A stretch of 7,299 nucleotides of DNA, taken from the NCBI GenBank assembly GCA_026396845.1, contig JAPLWC010000081.1:1-7299 (forward strand), given 5' to 3'. A model generated the notes under the pieces. It did no database searches. It worked only from the letters and a program-made list of their open reading frames with translations, and was not told the origin of the DNA. The DNA comes from Candidatus Gottesmanbacteria bacterium. Its GTDB lineage: Bacteria; Patescibacteriota; Microgenomatia; UBA10105; UBA927. This document shows, piece by piece, positions 1 to 4,394 of this stretch (position 1 is the first letter of the stretch; each line of letters opens with the position of its first letter). The position numbers and the translations under genes were made by a program.

Positions 1-225
1 AGGGTCGGCTTTACCGAGTTCGAAGAGGATGCCCGTTACGCGATTTGCCAATTGTCCGGCATGAAGGTCTTCACTCGTAGGAGTACACACCGCAAACACC
101 ACTGCTTCCTGTTCCGTTAACGGGACGAAATTACCGTCCGGCAACCGTACCACATTCGTAACCACGTCCATTGCAAATTGGCCCCGCTTTATAGCATTTG
201 CCTTATTGAATTCAGGATGAGCCAT
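1..225 (-). CDS. Unrecognised protein, N-terminal 75 residues (gene runs off the left edge)
   Basis: An open frame reads without a stop from an ATG at 223-225 to the window edge, so only the N-terminal 75 residues are seen (MAHPEFNKANAIKRG... to ...FELGKADP). No signal peptide or membrane segment is visible. The fragment mixes a polar, helix-like start with a more hydrophobic strand-like stretch (VVTNVVRLPDGNFVPL) and matches no family I recognise. The start is supported by a TGCTATAAT extended -10 element 11 nt upstream, which leaves a leader of only about five bases and no Shine-Dalgarno site. It follows the 140-aa orphan gene on the same strand after about 60 bp but has its own promoter. 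Function is unknown; that it is coding is inferred from the clean frame and promoter placement. Confidence 0.6.
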   Translation of the reverse strand, partial: MAHPEFNKANAIKRGQFAMDVVTNVVRLPDGNFVPLTEQEAVVFAVCTPTSEDLHAGQLANRVTGILFELGKADP

Positions 226-236
226 AGTATTGCGGA

Positions 237-245
237 ATTATAGCA
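237..245 (-). promoter_or_regulatory. Extended -10 promoter of the left-edge gene
   Basis: On the minus strand the sequence reads TGCTATAAT, a perfect TATAAT with the TGn extension. Its last base is 11 nt before the ATG at 225, so transcription should start about five bases before the start codon. No convincing -35 box is seen. Confidence 0.55.
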
Positions 246-286
246 CAGAAGCGCGCCGATGGGGCAGCGAAAAAGGAAAGAGATAT

Positions 287-709
287 TTATTTTATTGAAC
301 GTGGGAGAGGATCTTTTAATGGTATTTTACCCACCCACTCGACTGGCATAGAACGGAGAATTTCTTTAATTGTCACTGCCGTTCTTACAGAATAGATAAA
401 CGTTGCATAACGCATAGTCGGTTCAGGGTTTTCGGCTTCGTGCTGTTGGGCTGCTAATATCAGAAGATCACGTTTTTGTTGGTCGCGTTTATCTTCGAGG
501 TTGAGTGTATCCTTGAATGGGTGAATACGCGCAACGATGTTTAATGTAGCCCATATGTCGCCTTTGTCTGCAGCGTTCTGCGCCTTTTGGAATTCCTCAG
601 TGTTTATGATATCAATCAGCTCATGGTGTTTTTTACCTTCTGCCGGCATTTCTGTATCCAGAAGTTGTGTAAAACCAGTTACCGAAGGAGTAAATTCTAT
701 TTTAGTCAT
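287..709 (-). CDS. Hypothetical 140-aa soluble protein (orphan)
   Basis: Complete 140-residue frame, MTKIEFTPSVTGF... to ...PLKDPLPRSIK. It looks soluble and mostly helical, with charged segments around residues 26-50 (GKKHHELIDIINTEEFQKAQ) and 70-95 (a run of Glu, Asp, Lys and Gln), and no signal peptide or membrane helix. I recognise no domain. The start is well supported by a promoter with both boxes (TTGACT, 16-bp spacer, TATAAT) ending 13 nt before the ATG, giving a leader of roughly six bases without a Shine-Dalgarno site. It is one of several short, relatively AT-rich orphan genes in the window. Function is unknown. Confidence 0.7.
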   Translation of the reverse strand: MTKIEFTPSVTGFTQLLDTEMPAEGKKHHELIDIINTEEFQKAQNAADKGDIWATLNIVARIHPFKDTLNLEDKRDQQKRDLLILAAQQHEAENPEPTMRYATFIYSVRTAVTIKEILRSMPVEWVGKIPLKDPLPRSIK

Positions 710-722
710 ACTTTGATATTGA

Positions 723-750
723 ATTATATAGTTTTATAGGATAAAGTCAA
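723..750 (-). promoter_or_regulatory. Sigma-70-type promoter of the 140-aa gene
   Basis: Minus strand: -35 TTGACT (745-750), 16-bp spacer, -10 TATAAT (723-728). The -10 box ends 13 nt before the ATG at 709, predicting a leader of about six nucleotides. It is one of the two best two-box promoters in the window. Confidence 0.65.
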
Positions 751-764
751 ATAGGGAATTTCAA

Positions 765-781
765 GGCGGATCCCATCCGCC
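765..781. repeat. Short perfect hairpin, GGCGGAT/ATCCGCC
   Basis: A 7-bp perfect inverted repeat (GGCGGAT, loop CCC, ATCCGCC) lies 3 bp past the stop codon of the membrane-protein frame. On the minus strand it is followed by TTGAAATT rather than a T-run, so it would be a weak intrinsic terminator at best. The core GGCGGATCCC recurs exactly at 6501-6510 in the mreB insertion, and ATCCGCC/GGCGGAT recurs in the palindrome at 5656-5673, so it may belong to a dispersed palindromic repeat family that can also act at transcript ends. Confidence 0.55.
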
Positions 782-784
782 CTG

Positions 785-1276
785 TTAAAGCAATCCGATG
801 GCGATTTTTCCCGCCTCAACTAAGCCATAGATCCCCAGTCCGATAAACGCAAGGGTACCCAAAAACGAGACGTATTCGTTTTTGACGGCATTGATGGTTC
901 GCTTGGGTGATAAAAATAAGCAAATGTTGAGGATGGTGTGGGCTCCGATGACACCGGCGGCAAATCCGTAGACGTTCACGACATTAAACAGCGGCACGTA
1001 GCCGGCAAAATCGTCCAGGCCCAGGATAAACGGAATTTCCGTGGCGAACCCGGCAAGGCGCGTCCAGCTTAAGCCCTCTTTTCCGCGCAGGCTTGCCCCC
1101 AGATCCGGAATGATGCGGGAAAGTAATGGATTGATAACGATACCGGTGATATCGAGGAATTTATTTAGACTGAGAAAGAGATATTTTTTGATGCCGTTGC
1201 CGGATTCCCAATTGGTAAGGTATTCTAAGCCGCTGTGTGCCAGCTCAAAGAGTACCAAAGAGGCGATAAGCACCAT
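785..1276 (-). CDS. Polytopic membrane protein, C-terminal half (frameshifted from the preceding frame)
   Basis: This frame encodes about 163 residues from the ATG at 1274-1276 (MVLIASLVLFELAHSGLEYL...). It has roughly five hydrophobic segments: the start (VLIASLVLF), LDITGIVINPLL, the region around IPFILGLDDFAGYVPLF, GFAAGVIGAHTILNICLFL, and the C-terminal FLGTLAFIGLGIYGLV. The LGLDDFAGY segment followed by GFAAGVIGAHTILN resembles LKTEIDFAIL followed by GSALGNAGGTILI in the upstream frame, suggesting two homologous halves of one transporter. The frame is also open further upstream to 1348, but that part only shadows the other reading frame. There is no Shine-Dalgarno site, and the ATG lies inside the upstream frame, so I read this as the second half of a single frameshifted gene. 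A coupled separate gene is possible but less likely. The acidic motifs recall the LysE/CadD/TerC-like transporter superfamily; that link is inference. Confidence 0.6.
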   Translation of the reverse strand: MVLIASLVLFELAHSGLEYLTNWESGNGIKKYLFLSLNKFLDITGIVINPLLSRIIPDLGASLRGKEGLSWTRLAGFATEIPFILGLDDFAGYVPLFNVVNVYGFAAGVIGAHTILNICLFLSPKRTINAVKNEYVSFLGTLAFIGLGIYGLVEAGKIAIGLL

Positions 1277-1649
1277 CCAGGGCCAATAGCAGATCGACGT
1301 GTTTGAGAAGTACCCAGAGGCCGATAATGAGGATCGTGCCGCCGGCATTGCCGAGGGCAGAGCCGATCTCGAGCGCCACCCGGTTTCGCCAGCCCGGGTA
1401 GAGGTCCATAAGCCTGCCGATCAAAATGGCAAAATCAATTTCAGTCTTCAAATAAATCGTTGCGCCCACCAGCACATCTGCCGGCCGGATGACCATAAGA
1501 ATCGGAATGGCACCGGGAATTTGGTTCAACAGGGCAAGCGACGCGTGTAAAACGGTGAGCAGTATGCCCAAAATGACAACGGTCAACGCCAGAGGAATAC
1601 ATTGGCTCAAGATTGTCGACTGATCTATCCGGCGCAACAATGATTCCAT
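1245..1649 (-). CDS. Polytopic membrane protein, N-terminal half (frameshifted)
   Basis: This frame gives 134 residues from MESLLRRIDQSTI. Hydrophobic segments lie at about residues 18-42, 48-66 and 100-118. The segment LVGATIYLKTEIDFAILIG carries an acidic pair inside an otherwise hydrophobic stretch, as in ion or small-molecule transporters. The frame runs well until LLKHVDLLLAL (residue 124), then ends in an uncharacteristic tail (DGAYRLFGTL) that overlaps the start of the next frame by 32 bp. Skipping one base at CTG-G-ATG would join ...VDLLLAL directly to MVLIASLVLF..., a continuous membrane protein of about 287 residues. A TGCTACAAT extended -10 sits 6 nt before the ATG, so the mRNA is probably leaderless. 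Whether the frameshift is real, programmed or a sequencing error cannot be told from here. Confidence 0.65.
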   Translation of the reverse strand: MESLLRRIDQSTILSQCIPLALTVVILGILLTVLHASLALLNQIPGAIPILMVIRPADVLVGATIYLKTEIDFAILIGRLMDLYPGWRNRVALEIGSALGNAGGTILIIGLWVLLKHVDLLLALDGAYRLFGTL

Positions 1650-1655
1650 GAGCCT

Positions 1656-1664
1656 ATTGTAGCA
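1656..1664 (-). promoter_or_regulatory. Extended -10 promoter of the membrane-protein gene
   Basis: Minus strand TGCTACAAT, ending 6 nt before the ATG at 1649, so transcription is expected to begin at or next to the start codon. It lies immediately after the T-run of the terminator at 1668-1692, separating this gene from the maf unit. Confidence 0.55.
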
Positions 1665-1667
1665 CGG

Positions 1668-1692
1668 AAAAAAGACAGAATGTGGATTCTGT
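1668..1692 (-). terminator. Likely intrinsic terminator of the maf unit
   Basis: Minus strand: a 7-bp stem ACAGAAT/ATTCTGT (1686-1692 and 1675-1681) with a 4-nt loop, one C, then six T residues (1668-1673). The stem begins at the last base of the TAA stop codon of the 120-aa gene. The stem is short and AT-rich, but the T-run and position fit an intrinsic terminator. Confidence 0.55.
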
Positions 1693-2054
1693 TATTGATG
1701 CGGCCGGGGGGCATAGACGGCTTCGAGAATACTTCCAAGTCTTGCAAATCCTATGTTCAATGCTTGTTCAGGATTATGATTTTTCGCAGCCTCTTCATAT
1801 GCTAATCGTGCTTGTTTTACAGCCTCGCTTACATCAGATAATTCTGAAACAGATAACTGTATGGGGGCATCTGAAGTATGAGGAGGAGGAATTTCCGTAA
1901 AAATATTTGTCGGTTTCTCTGGTAGAATAGTGTTCTCTACAAGTACCTGTTTACAATAATCTGCATTCGTCACCATTGCAGCTAGCAGCCGCTTAACCTC
2001 AAGATGCTGAGGGTCATGAATTTGGGTTCTGGGAGACCATTCTGTGTTTAGCAT
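1692..2054 (-). CDS. Hypothetical 120-aa protein, probably translated with maf
   Basis: From the ATG at 2052-2054 the frame gives 120 residues, MLNTEWSPRTQIHDPQHLEVK... to ...EAVYAPRPHQ. It looks soluble: a helical N-terminal third (EVKRLLAAMVTNADYCKQVL), a proline-rich linker near residues 45-62, and a second helical half (SELSDVSEAVKQARLAYEEA). No family is recognised. The frame is open upstream to 2216, but that extension overlaps maf in another frame and is rejected. The chosen ATG is one base beyond the maf stop (TAA-T-ATG) without a Shine-Dalgarno site, which suggests translation by termination-reinitiation. The gene ends directly in a terminator hairpin, so maf and this gene form a two-gene transcript. 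Function is unknown. Confidence 0.65.
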   Translation of the reverse strand: MLNTEWSPRTQIHDPQHLEVKRLLAAMVTNADYCKQVLVENTILPEKPTNIFTEIPPPHTSDAPIQLSVSELSDVSEAVKQARLAYEEAAKNHNPEQALNIGFARLGSILEAVYAPRPHQ

Positions 2055-2055
2055 A

Positions 2056-2706
2056 TTAAAGTATGATTTTTTCTTTCCGGAGAATCGGCAAGAGGACTTC
2101 AAACGGTAATCCGATGACGTTGGTGTAGGACCCGTCGATTTTGGTGACGAGGTTCCACGGCGCTTCGTTAATCGCGTATGCGGCGGCAAACCGGGTAAAG
2201 TCAAAACGCGAGACATAGCTGTCTATCTCGACAGGCGTTAACTTGCGCATGGTGACACGTGTTTTGACGGTTTTTTCCCAGGTTTTTTTCACTTTGATGC
2301 CGTCAAACAGGACGATGGTGACGGCGGTGGCAAATACATGTGTTCGGCCCATGAGACTTTTGAGTATTTCGCGGGTTTCTTCGTGGTCTACCGATTTCCC
2401 GAAGGTTTTTTTCCCCATGATTGCCATAGAATCGGCGGCAACTATGAGAGCTTCCCGTGTTTCCGGTAACGAATAGACGCGGGAGTGGCCGGTGATTTCC
2501 CTGGCTTTGGCAGCGGCGCGGAGTTTGATGGTTTTGAGAGGATCACGGTCGGAAATTGCGTCTTCGTCGACGCGCGAGACAACGACGCGGAACCGGAGAC
2601 CCAATTTTTCCAACAGCATCCGGCGGCCGATACTTTGGGAGGCTAAAATGACATCCGGCAGGGGTGGGGGGAGGTCGGCGCCTTTCCGGCTAAACTGAAG
2701 CTTCAT
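2056..2706 (-). CDS. maf: Maf-like nucleotide pyrophosphatase
   Basis: The 216-residue product matches the Maf/HAM1-fold family of nucleoside triphosphate pyrophosphatases, cytosolic enzymes that hydrolyse non-canonical or modified NTPs to the monophosphate and pyrophosphate. Visible family motifs are the N-terminal substrate loop LASQSIGRRMLLEKLG (residues 21-36; the S-x-x-R-R arrangement is like that of YceF-type members), the DE pair at 47-48, the conserved acidic position VAADSM (D92), GK at 103-104 (usually GKP, here GKS), SLMGRTHVFATAV (117-129), and the C-terminal signature IDGSYTNVIGLP (190-201). Length is normal to slightly long because of about 15 extra N-terminal residues. Substrate specificity cannot be assigned. 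A TATAAT box ends 7 nt before the ATG, predicting a leaderless mRNA. It is followed by a 120-aa orphan gene one base away. Confidence 0.88.
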   Translation of the reverse strand: MKLQFSRKGADLPPPLPDVILASQSIGRRMLLEKLGLRFRVVVSRVDEDAISDRDPLKTIKLRAAAKAREITGHSRVYSLPETREALIVAADSMAIMGKKTFGKSVDHEETREILKSLMGRTHVFATAVTIVLFDGIKVKKTWEKTVKTRVTMRKLTPVEIDSYVSRFDFTRFAAAYAINEAPWNLVTKIDGSYTNVIGLPFEVLLPILRKEKIIL

Positions 2707-2713
2707 GGGGGCT

Positions 2714-2719
2714 ATTATA
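2714..2719 (-). promoter_or_regulatory. -10 box of maf
   Basis: Minus strand perfect TATAAT, ending 7 nt before the maf ATG at 2706. No clear -35 box is seen. The spacing predicts transcription starting at the start codon. Confidence 0.5.
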
Positions 2720-2761
2720 CCGCATTTTTGCCCTATTTACCAGAGGAAGGATTTAAGTTTT

Positions 2762-2837
<76 letters not shown>

Positions 2838-2840
2838 ATG

Positions 2841-2849
2841 TGCTAGCAT
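2841..2849 (+). promoter_or_regulatory. Possible extended -10 of the S23-type gene
   Basis: Plus strand TGCTAGCAT (TGn plus TAGCAT), ending 8 nt before the ATG at 2858. The hexamer is only a partial match to TATAAT, but spacing and the TGC extension match the other short-leader promoters here. It shares two bases with the divergent tRNA-Pro -10 element. Confidence 0.4.
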
Positions 2850-2856
2850 TGTATCA
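2848..2856 (-). promoter_or_regulatory. Possible extended -10 of tRNA-Pro
   Basis: Minus strand TGATACAAT, a TGn extension plus TACAAT, ending 10 nt before the tRNA 5' end at 2837. It overlaps the divergent element of the S23-type gene, so the two starts may compete for polymerase. Confidence 0.45.
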
Positions 2857-2857
2857 T

Positions 2858-3418
2858 ATGAGCCTGCCTAAACATAAGTATCTTCTTACCTACCGATATA
2901 GTGAAATAATATTTGATTTGACGATGGATTTCTGTAAAAGCTTTGTTGCGGGGTACGGTCAAAAACGAACTCGTGAACAAATGGAGCAGGCAGCCCGTTC
3001 AGGCAAGCAAAATATTATAGAAGGGATCGGACAAAGTGCGACGAGTAAAAGGGGTGAAATGAAACTTCTGGGGGTCGCGAAGGCTTCGCAGGAAGAACTT
3101 TTAGCGGATTATGAAGATTTTTTACGGAATAGAAATCTTCCGATTTGGCCAAAGACCGACGGGAAGGTCAGTAAACTTCGGCACTATGCGTTTAGAATAA
3201 GTGCCTTAAGTAACGTAAGTGACTTAGGATACTTAAAAGAAAAACCAAAACTTCCGGAAAATCCCGAAATCGCCGCGAATCTTCTCCTTACCTTGTGCCA
3301 TCAGGTAACGTATCTTCTGTCAAAACAGATTCAAAAAGCAGAAGATGATTTTGTGAAAAACGGCGGTTTTACGGAAAAATTGTTTCAGAAGCGATTACAG
3401 AGTAAAATGCACTCATAA
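2858..3418 (+). CDS. S23-type four-helix-bundle protein (four helix bundle suffix domain)
   Basis: The 186-residue product, from MSLPKHKYLLTYRYSE, matches the family related to proteins encoded in 23S rRNA intervening sequences (S23/four-helix bundle). The signature is near the N terminus: YSEIIFDLTMDFCKSFV, then REQMEQAARSGKQNIIEGIGQ, then KLLGVAKASQEELLADYEDFL and RNLPIWPK. The second half (ANLLLTLCHQVTYLLSKQI) supplies another long helix. Members are small helical proteins, some forming pentamers; the molecular role is unresolved. The frame stays open upstream to 2705, but that part is antisense to tRNA-Pro and is rejected; the ATG at 2858 matches the family's usual beginning. The stop codon is one base before tRNA-Arg, and no rRNA gene is near, so this is a free-standing copy between two tRNA genes. 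Confidence 0.85.
   Translation: MSLPKHKYLLTYRYSEIIFDLTMDFCKSFVAGYGQKRTREQMEQAARSGKQNIIEGIGQSATSKRGEMKLLGVAKASQEELLADYEDFLRNRNLPIWPKTDGKVSKLRHYAFRISALSNVSDLGYLKEKPKLPENPEIAANLLLTLCHQVTYLLSKQIQKAEDDFVKNGGFTEKLFQKRLQSKMHS
3380..3408 (+). promoter_or_regulatory. Possible tRNA-Arg promoter inside the S23-type gene
   Basis: TTGTTT (3380-3385), 17-bp spacer, TAAAAT (3403-3408). Transcription would start near 3415, about five bases before the mature tRNA 5' end at 3420. It lies in the last codons of the upstream gene, so read-through from that gene is an alternative. Confidence 0.4.
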
Positions 3419-3419
3419 T

Positions 3420-3491
3420 GCCTCTATAGCTCAACGGATAGAGCAGACCCGTCCTAAGGGTACGATGAGGGTTCAATTCCTTCTAGAGGCG
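3420..3491 (+). tRNA. tRNA-Arg(CCU), no encoded CCA
   Basis: Plus strand cloverleaf: acceptor GCCTCTA/TAGAGGC fully paired, D arm GCTC/GAGC with loop AACGGATA, anticodon stem GACCC/GGGTA with one G-A mismatch at 27-43, loop GTCCTAA (anticodon CCT), four-base variable loop, and T arm GAGGG-TTCAATT-CCTTC with one G-U pair. The discriminator is G and the next bases are CAT, so CCA must be added enzymatically, unlike the neighbouring tRNA-Pro. G32 before U33 is less common than C or U. It reads AGG arginine codons. Confidence 0.92.
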
Positions 3492-3508
3492 CATCCTCGT
3501 ATCTCTTC

Positions 3509-3536
3509 TTGCATTTTCTCTGCTGATCGATATAAT
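3509..3536 (+). promoter_or_regulatory. Promoter of the 120-aa plus-strand gene
   Basis: TTGCAT (3509-3514), 16-bp spacer, perfect TATAAT (3531-3536). The expected start near 3543 leaves a leader of about 32 nt, which contains a hairpin and a Shine-Dalgarno-like sequence, unlike the other genes of the window. Confidence 0.55.
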
Positions 3537-3542
3537 GGGCCG

Positions 3543-3558
3543 GCCGGAATAGTCCGGC
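3543..3558 (+). other. 5'-leader hairpin before the 120-aa plus-strand gene
   Basis: A perfect 6-bp GC-rich stem GCCGGA/TCCGGC with a 4-nt loop ATAG sits at the predicted 5' end of the transcript. It may protect the mRNA end or affect ribosome loading at the GGGTGA site (3565-3570) just downstream. No T-run follows, so it is not a terminator. Confidence 0.5.
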
Positions 3559-3574
3559 AGGAAAGGGTGAGTAT

Positions 3575-3937
3575 ATGGTTACAGTAACAGCACAAAAACC
3601 AGTATCGTTAGAGGATCGAAAAACGGTAGTGGAGTCAGCGTGGAAGATACTATCTGAAGAATCTAAAGATATTTCTCAGGGAGTCTCCCGATGGGGTACG
3701 GATAAACTTGATGAAATAAAGAGTATTGCCGCAGGAGAAATTAATCCGCTTGTACCACCCGTATTAATTGAGAGAGAGGCGCGGACGAGATTAAAAGCGA
3801 CTATCGCATCAGTAGCAAATAAAGGGAAAGAAGCAGGATCTGAAGATGACAAAAAATTATTAGATCTTATTCGCTGGAGTATGCGCTTTGATATTGTGGC
3901 GGAGAATCAGGCCCTTATAAAAGAACGCGCGCGCTGA
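3575..3937 (+). CDS. Hypothetical 120-aa helical protein
   Basis: The product (MVTVTAQKPVSLEDRKTVV... to ...NQALIKERAR) is soluble and rich in Lys, Glu and Asp. It has predicted amphipathic helices at about residues 12-30, 36-52, 63-85 and 90-118; one contains DKLDEIKSIAAGEINPLVPP. No family is recognised. It is the only gene here with a clear Shine-Dalgarno-like site: GGGTGA four bases before the ATG, downstream of a 6-bp leader hairpin and a promoter with TATAAT. It follows tRNA-Arg with its own promoter and converges on the 119-aa minus-strand gene; the 56-bp gap between them contains the duplicated end of the PEGA gene. Function is unknown. Confidence 0.72.
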   Translation: MVTVTAQKPVSLEDRKTVVESAWKILSEESKDISQGVSRWGTDKLDEIKSIAAGEINPLVPPVLIEREARTRLKATIASVANKGKEAGSEDDKKLLDLIRWSMRFDIVAENQALIKERAR

Positions 3938-3947
3938 TAACTGTGTT

Positions 3948-3978
3948 ACCGCAAATTGACGGTGTAGAGGTTGGGGAG
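3948..3978. repeat. Direct repeat, distal copy of the PEGA gene 3' end
   Basis: These 31 bp match 4397-4427 with a single mismatch (A/G at 3955). On the minus strand, together with 3946-3947, it encodes LPNLYTVNLR followed by TAA, the same ten C-terminal residues as the PEGA protein (which ends in TGA). It lies in the gap between two convergent orphan genes and belongs to no intact gene, so it reads as a relic of a PEGA gene end. Confidence 0.8.
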
Positions 3979-3993
3979 TGCAAAAAAGTTCAT

Positions 3994-4353
3994 TTACGCA
4001 GTTGTTGCGGATGGTTGTTTGGGGATGCCGACAATTGCCCCCCAATATTCAGGGAGAGGTTTTCCGAATATATTAAATGTTTTATCAAGAATTCGAAGAG
4101 ATGTGTAGTCCTTTTTATAATCTTCAAGTTGTTCTTTTGCTGTACGCACCACGAACAGTGAAGTGCCGCGGAGCATTCTATAGTTGTCTTCTTCAATTTC
4201 GGTTCGCCACTTCTTTGCATTTGTAATAAAAACTTCGTCGGGTTGCAGGGAGGGAGCAAGTTTCTTTCCTAAAAGATCCAGTTTTTTTGCAATCTTTGGA
4301 CCCATGAGCTCAACAGCACGATCCGGTAAAGCCTCAATAAAACGATTTAACAT
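3994..4353 (-). CDS. Hypothetical 119-aa protein carried between copies of the PEGA gene end
   Basis: From the ATG at 4351-4353 the frame gives 119 residues, MLNRFIEALPDRAVELMGPK... to ...GIPKQPSATTA. It looks soluble: a helical N-terminal half, a central KKWRTEIEEDNYRMLRGTSLFVVRTAKEQL region, and a C-terminal part with KPLPEYWGAIVG. I recognise no family. The frame is open upstream to 4485, but that extension is antisense-free shadow of the PEGA gene end in another frame and lies upstream of the promoter. The start is fixed by TTGACA, 17 bp, TATATT, with the -10 ending 9 nt before the ATG. The gene is about one-third GC in places, clearly more AT-rich than the PEGA gene, and is bracketed by 31-bp direct repeats. 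It is likely an inserted accessory gene of unknown function. Confidence 0.7.
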   Translation of the reverse strand: MLNRFIEALPDRAVELMGPKIAKKLDLLGKKLAPSLQPDEVFITNAKKWRTEIEEDNYRMLRGTSLFVVRTAKEQLEDYKKDYTSLRILDKTFNIFGKPLPEYWGAIVGIPKQPSATTA

Positions 4354-4362
4354 AATGATGCG

Positions 4363-4391
4363 AATATATATAGAATGTATGATATTGTCAA
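4363..4391 (-). promoter_or_regulatory. Sigma-70-type promoter of the 119-aa gene
   Basis: Minus strand: perfect -35 TTGACA (4386-4391), 17-bp spacer, -10 TATATT (4363-4368), ending 9 nt before the ATG at 4353. The -35 box starts three bases after the PEGA stop codon. The predicted leader is about two nucleotides. Confidence 0.65.
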
Positions 4392-4394
4392 TAG

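Noticed and set aside
765..781. Hairpin as a confident intrinsic terminator for the membrane-protein gene
   Set aside because: The stem is good, but no T-run follows on the minus strand; it is listed as a repeat with possible terminator activity.
1277..1348. Upstream extension of the second membrane-protein frame to an ATG at 1348
   Set aside because: The extra residues (MPAARSSLSASGYFS...) are not membrane-like and shadow a conserved hydrophobic segment of the other frame.
2055..2216. Upstream extension of the 120-aa gene into maf
   Set aside because: It is an out-of-frame reading of conserved maf sequence; the ATG one base after the maf stop is the natural start.
3943..4161. Plus-strand frame across the 3948 repeat and the 119-aa gene
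   Set aside because: It is antisense to a gene with a good promoter, has no initiation signal, and its product has no plausible fold.
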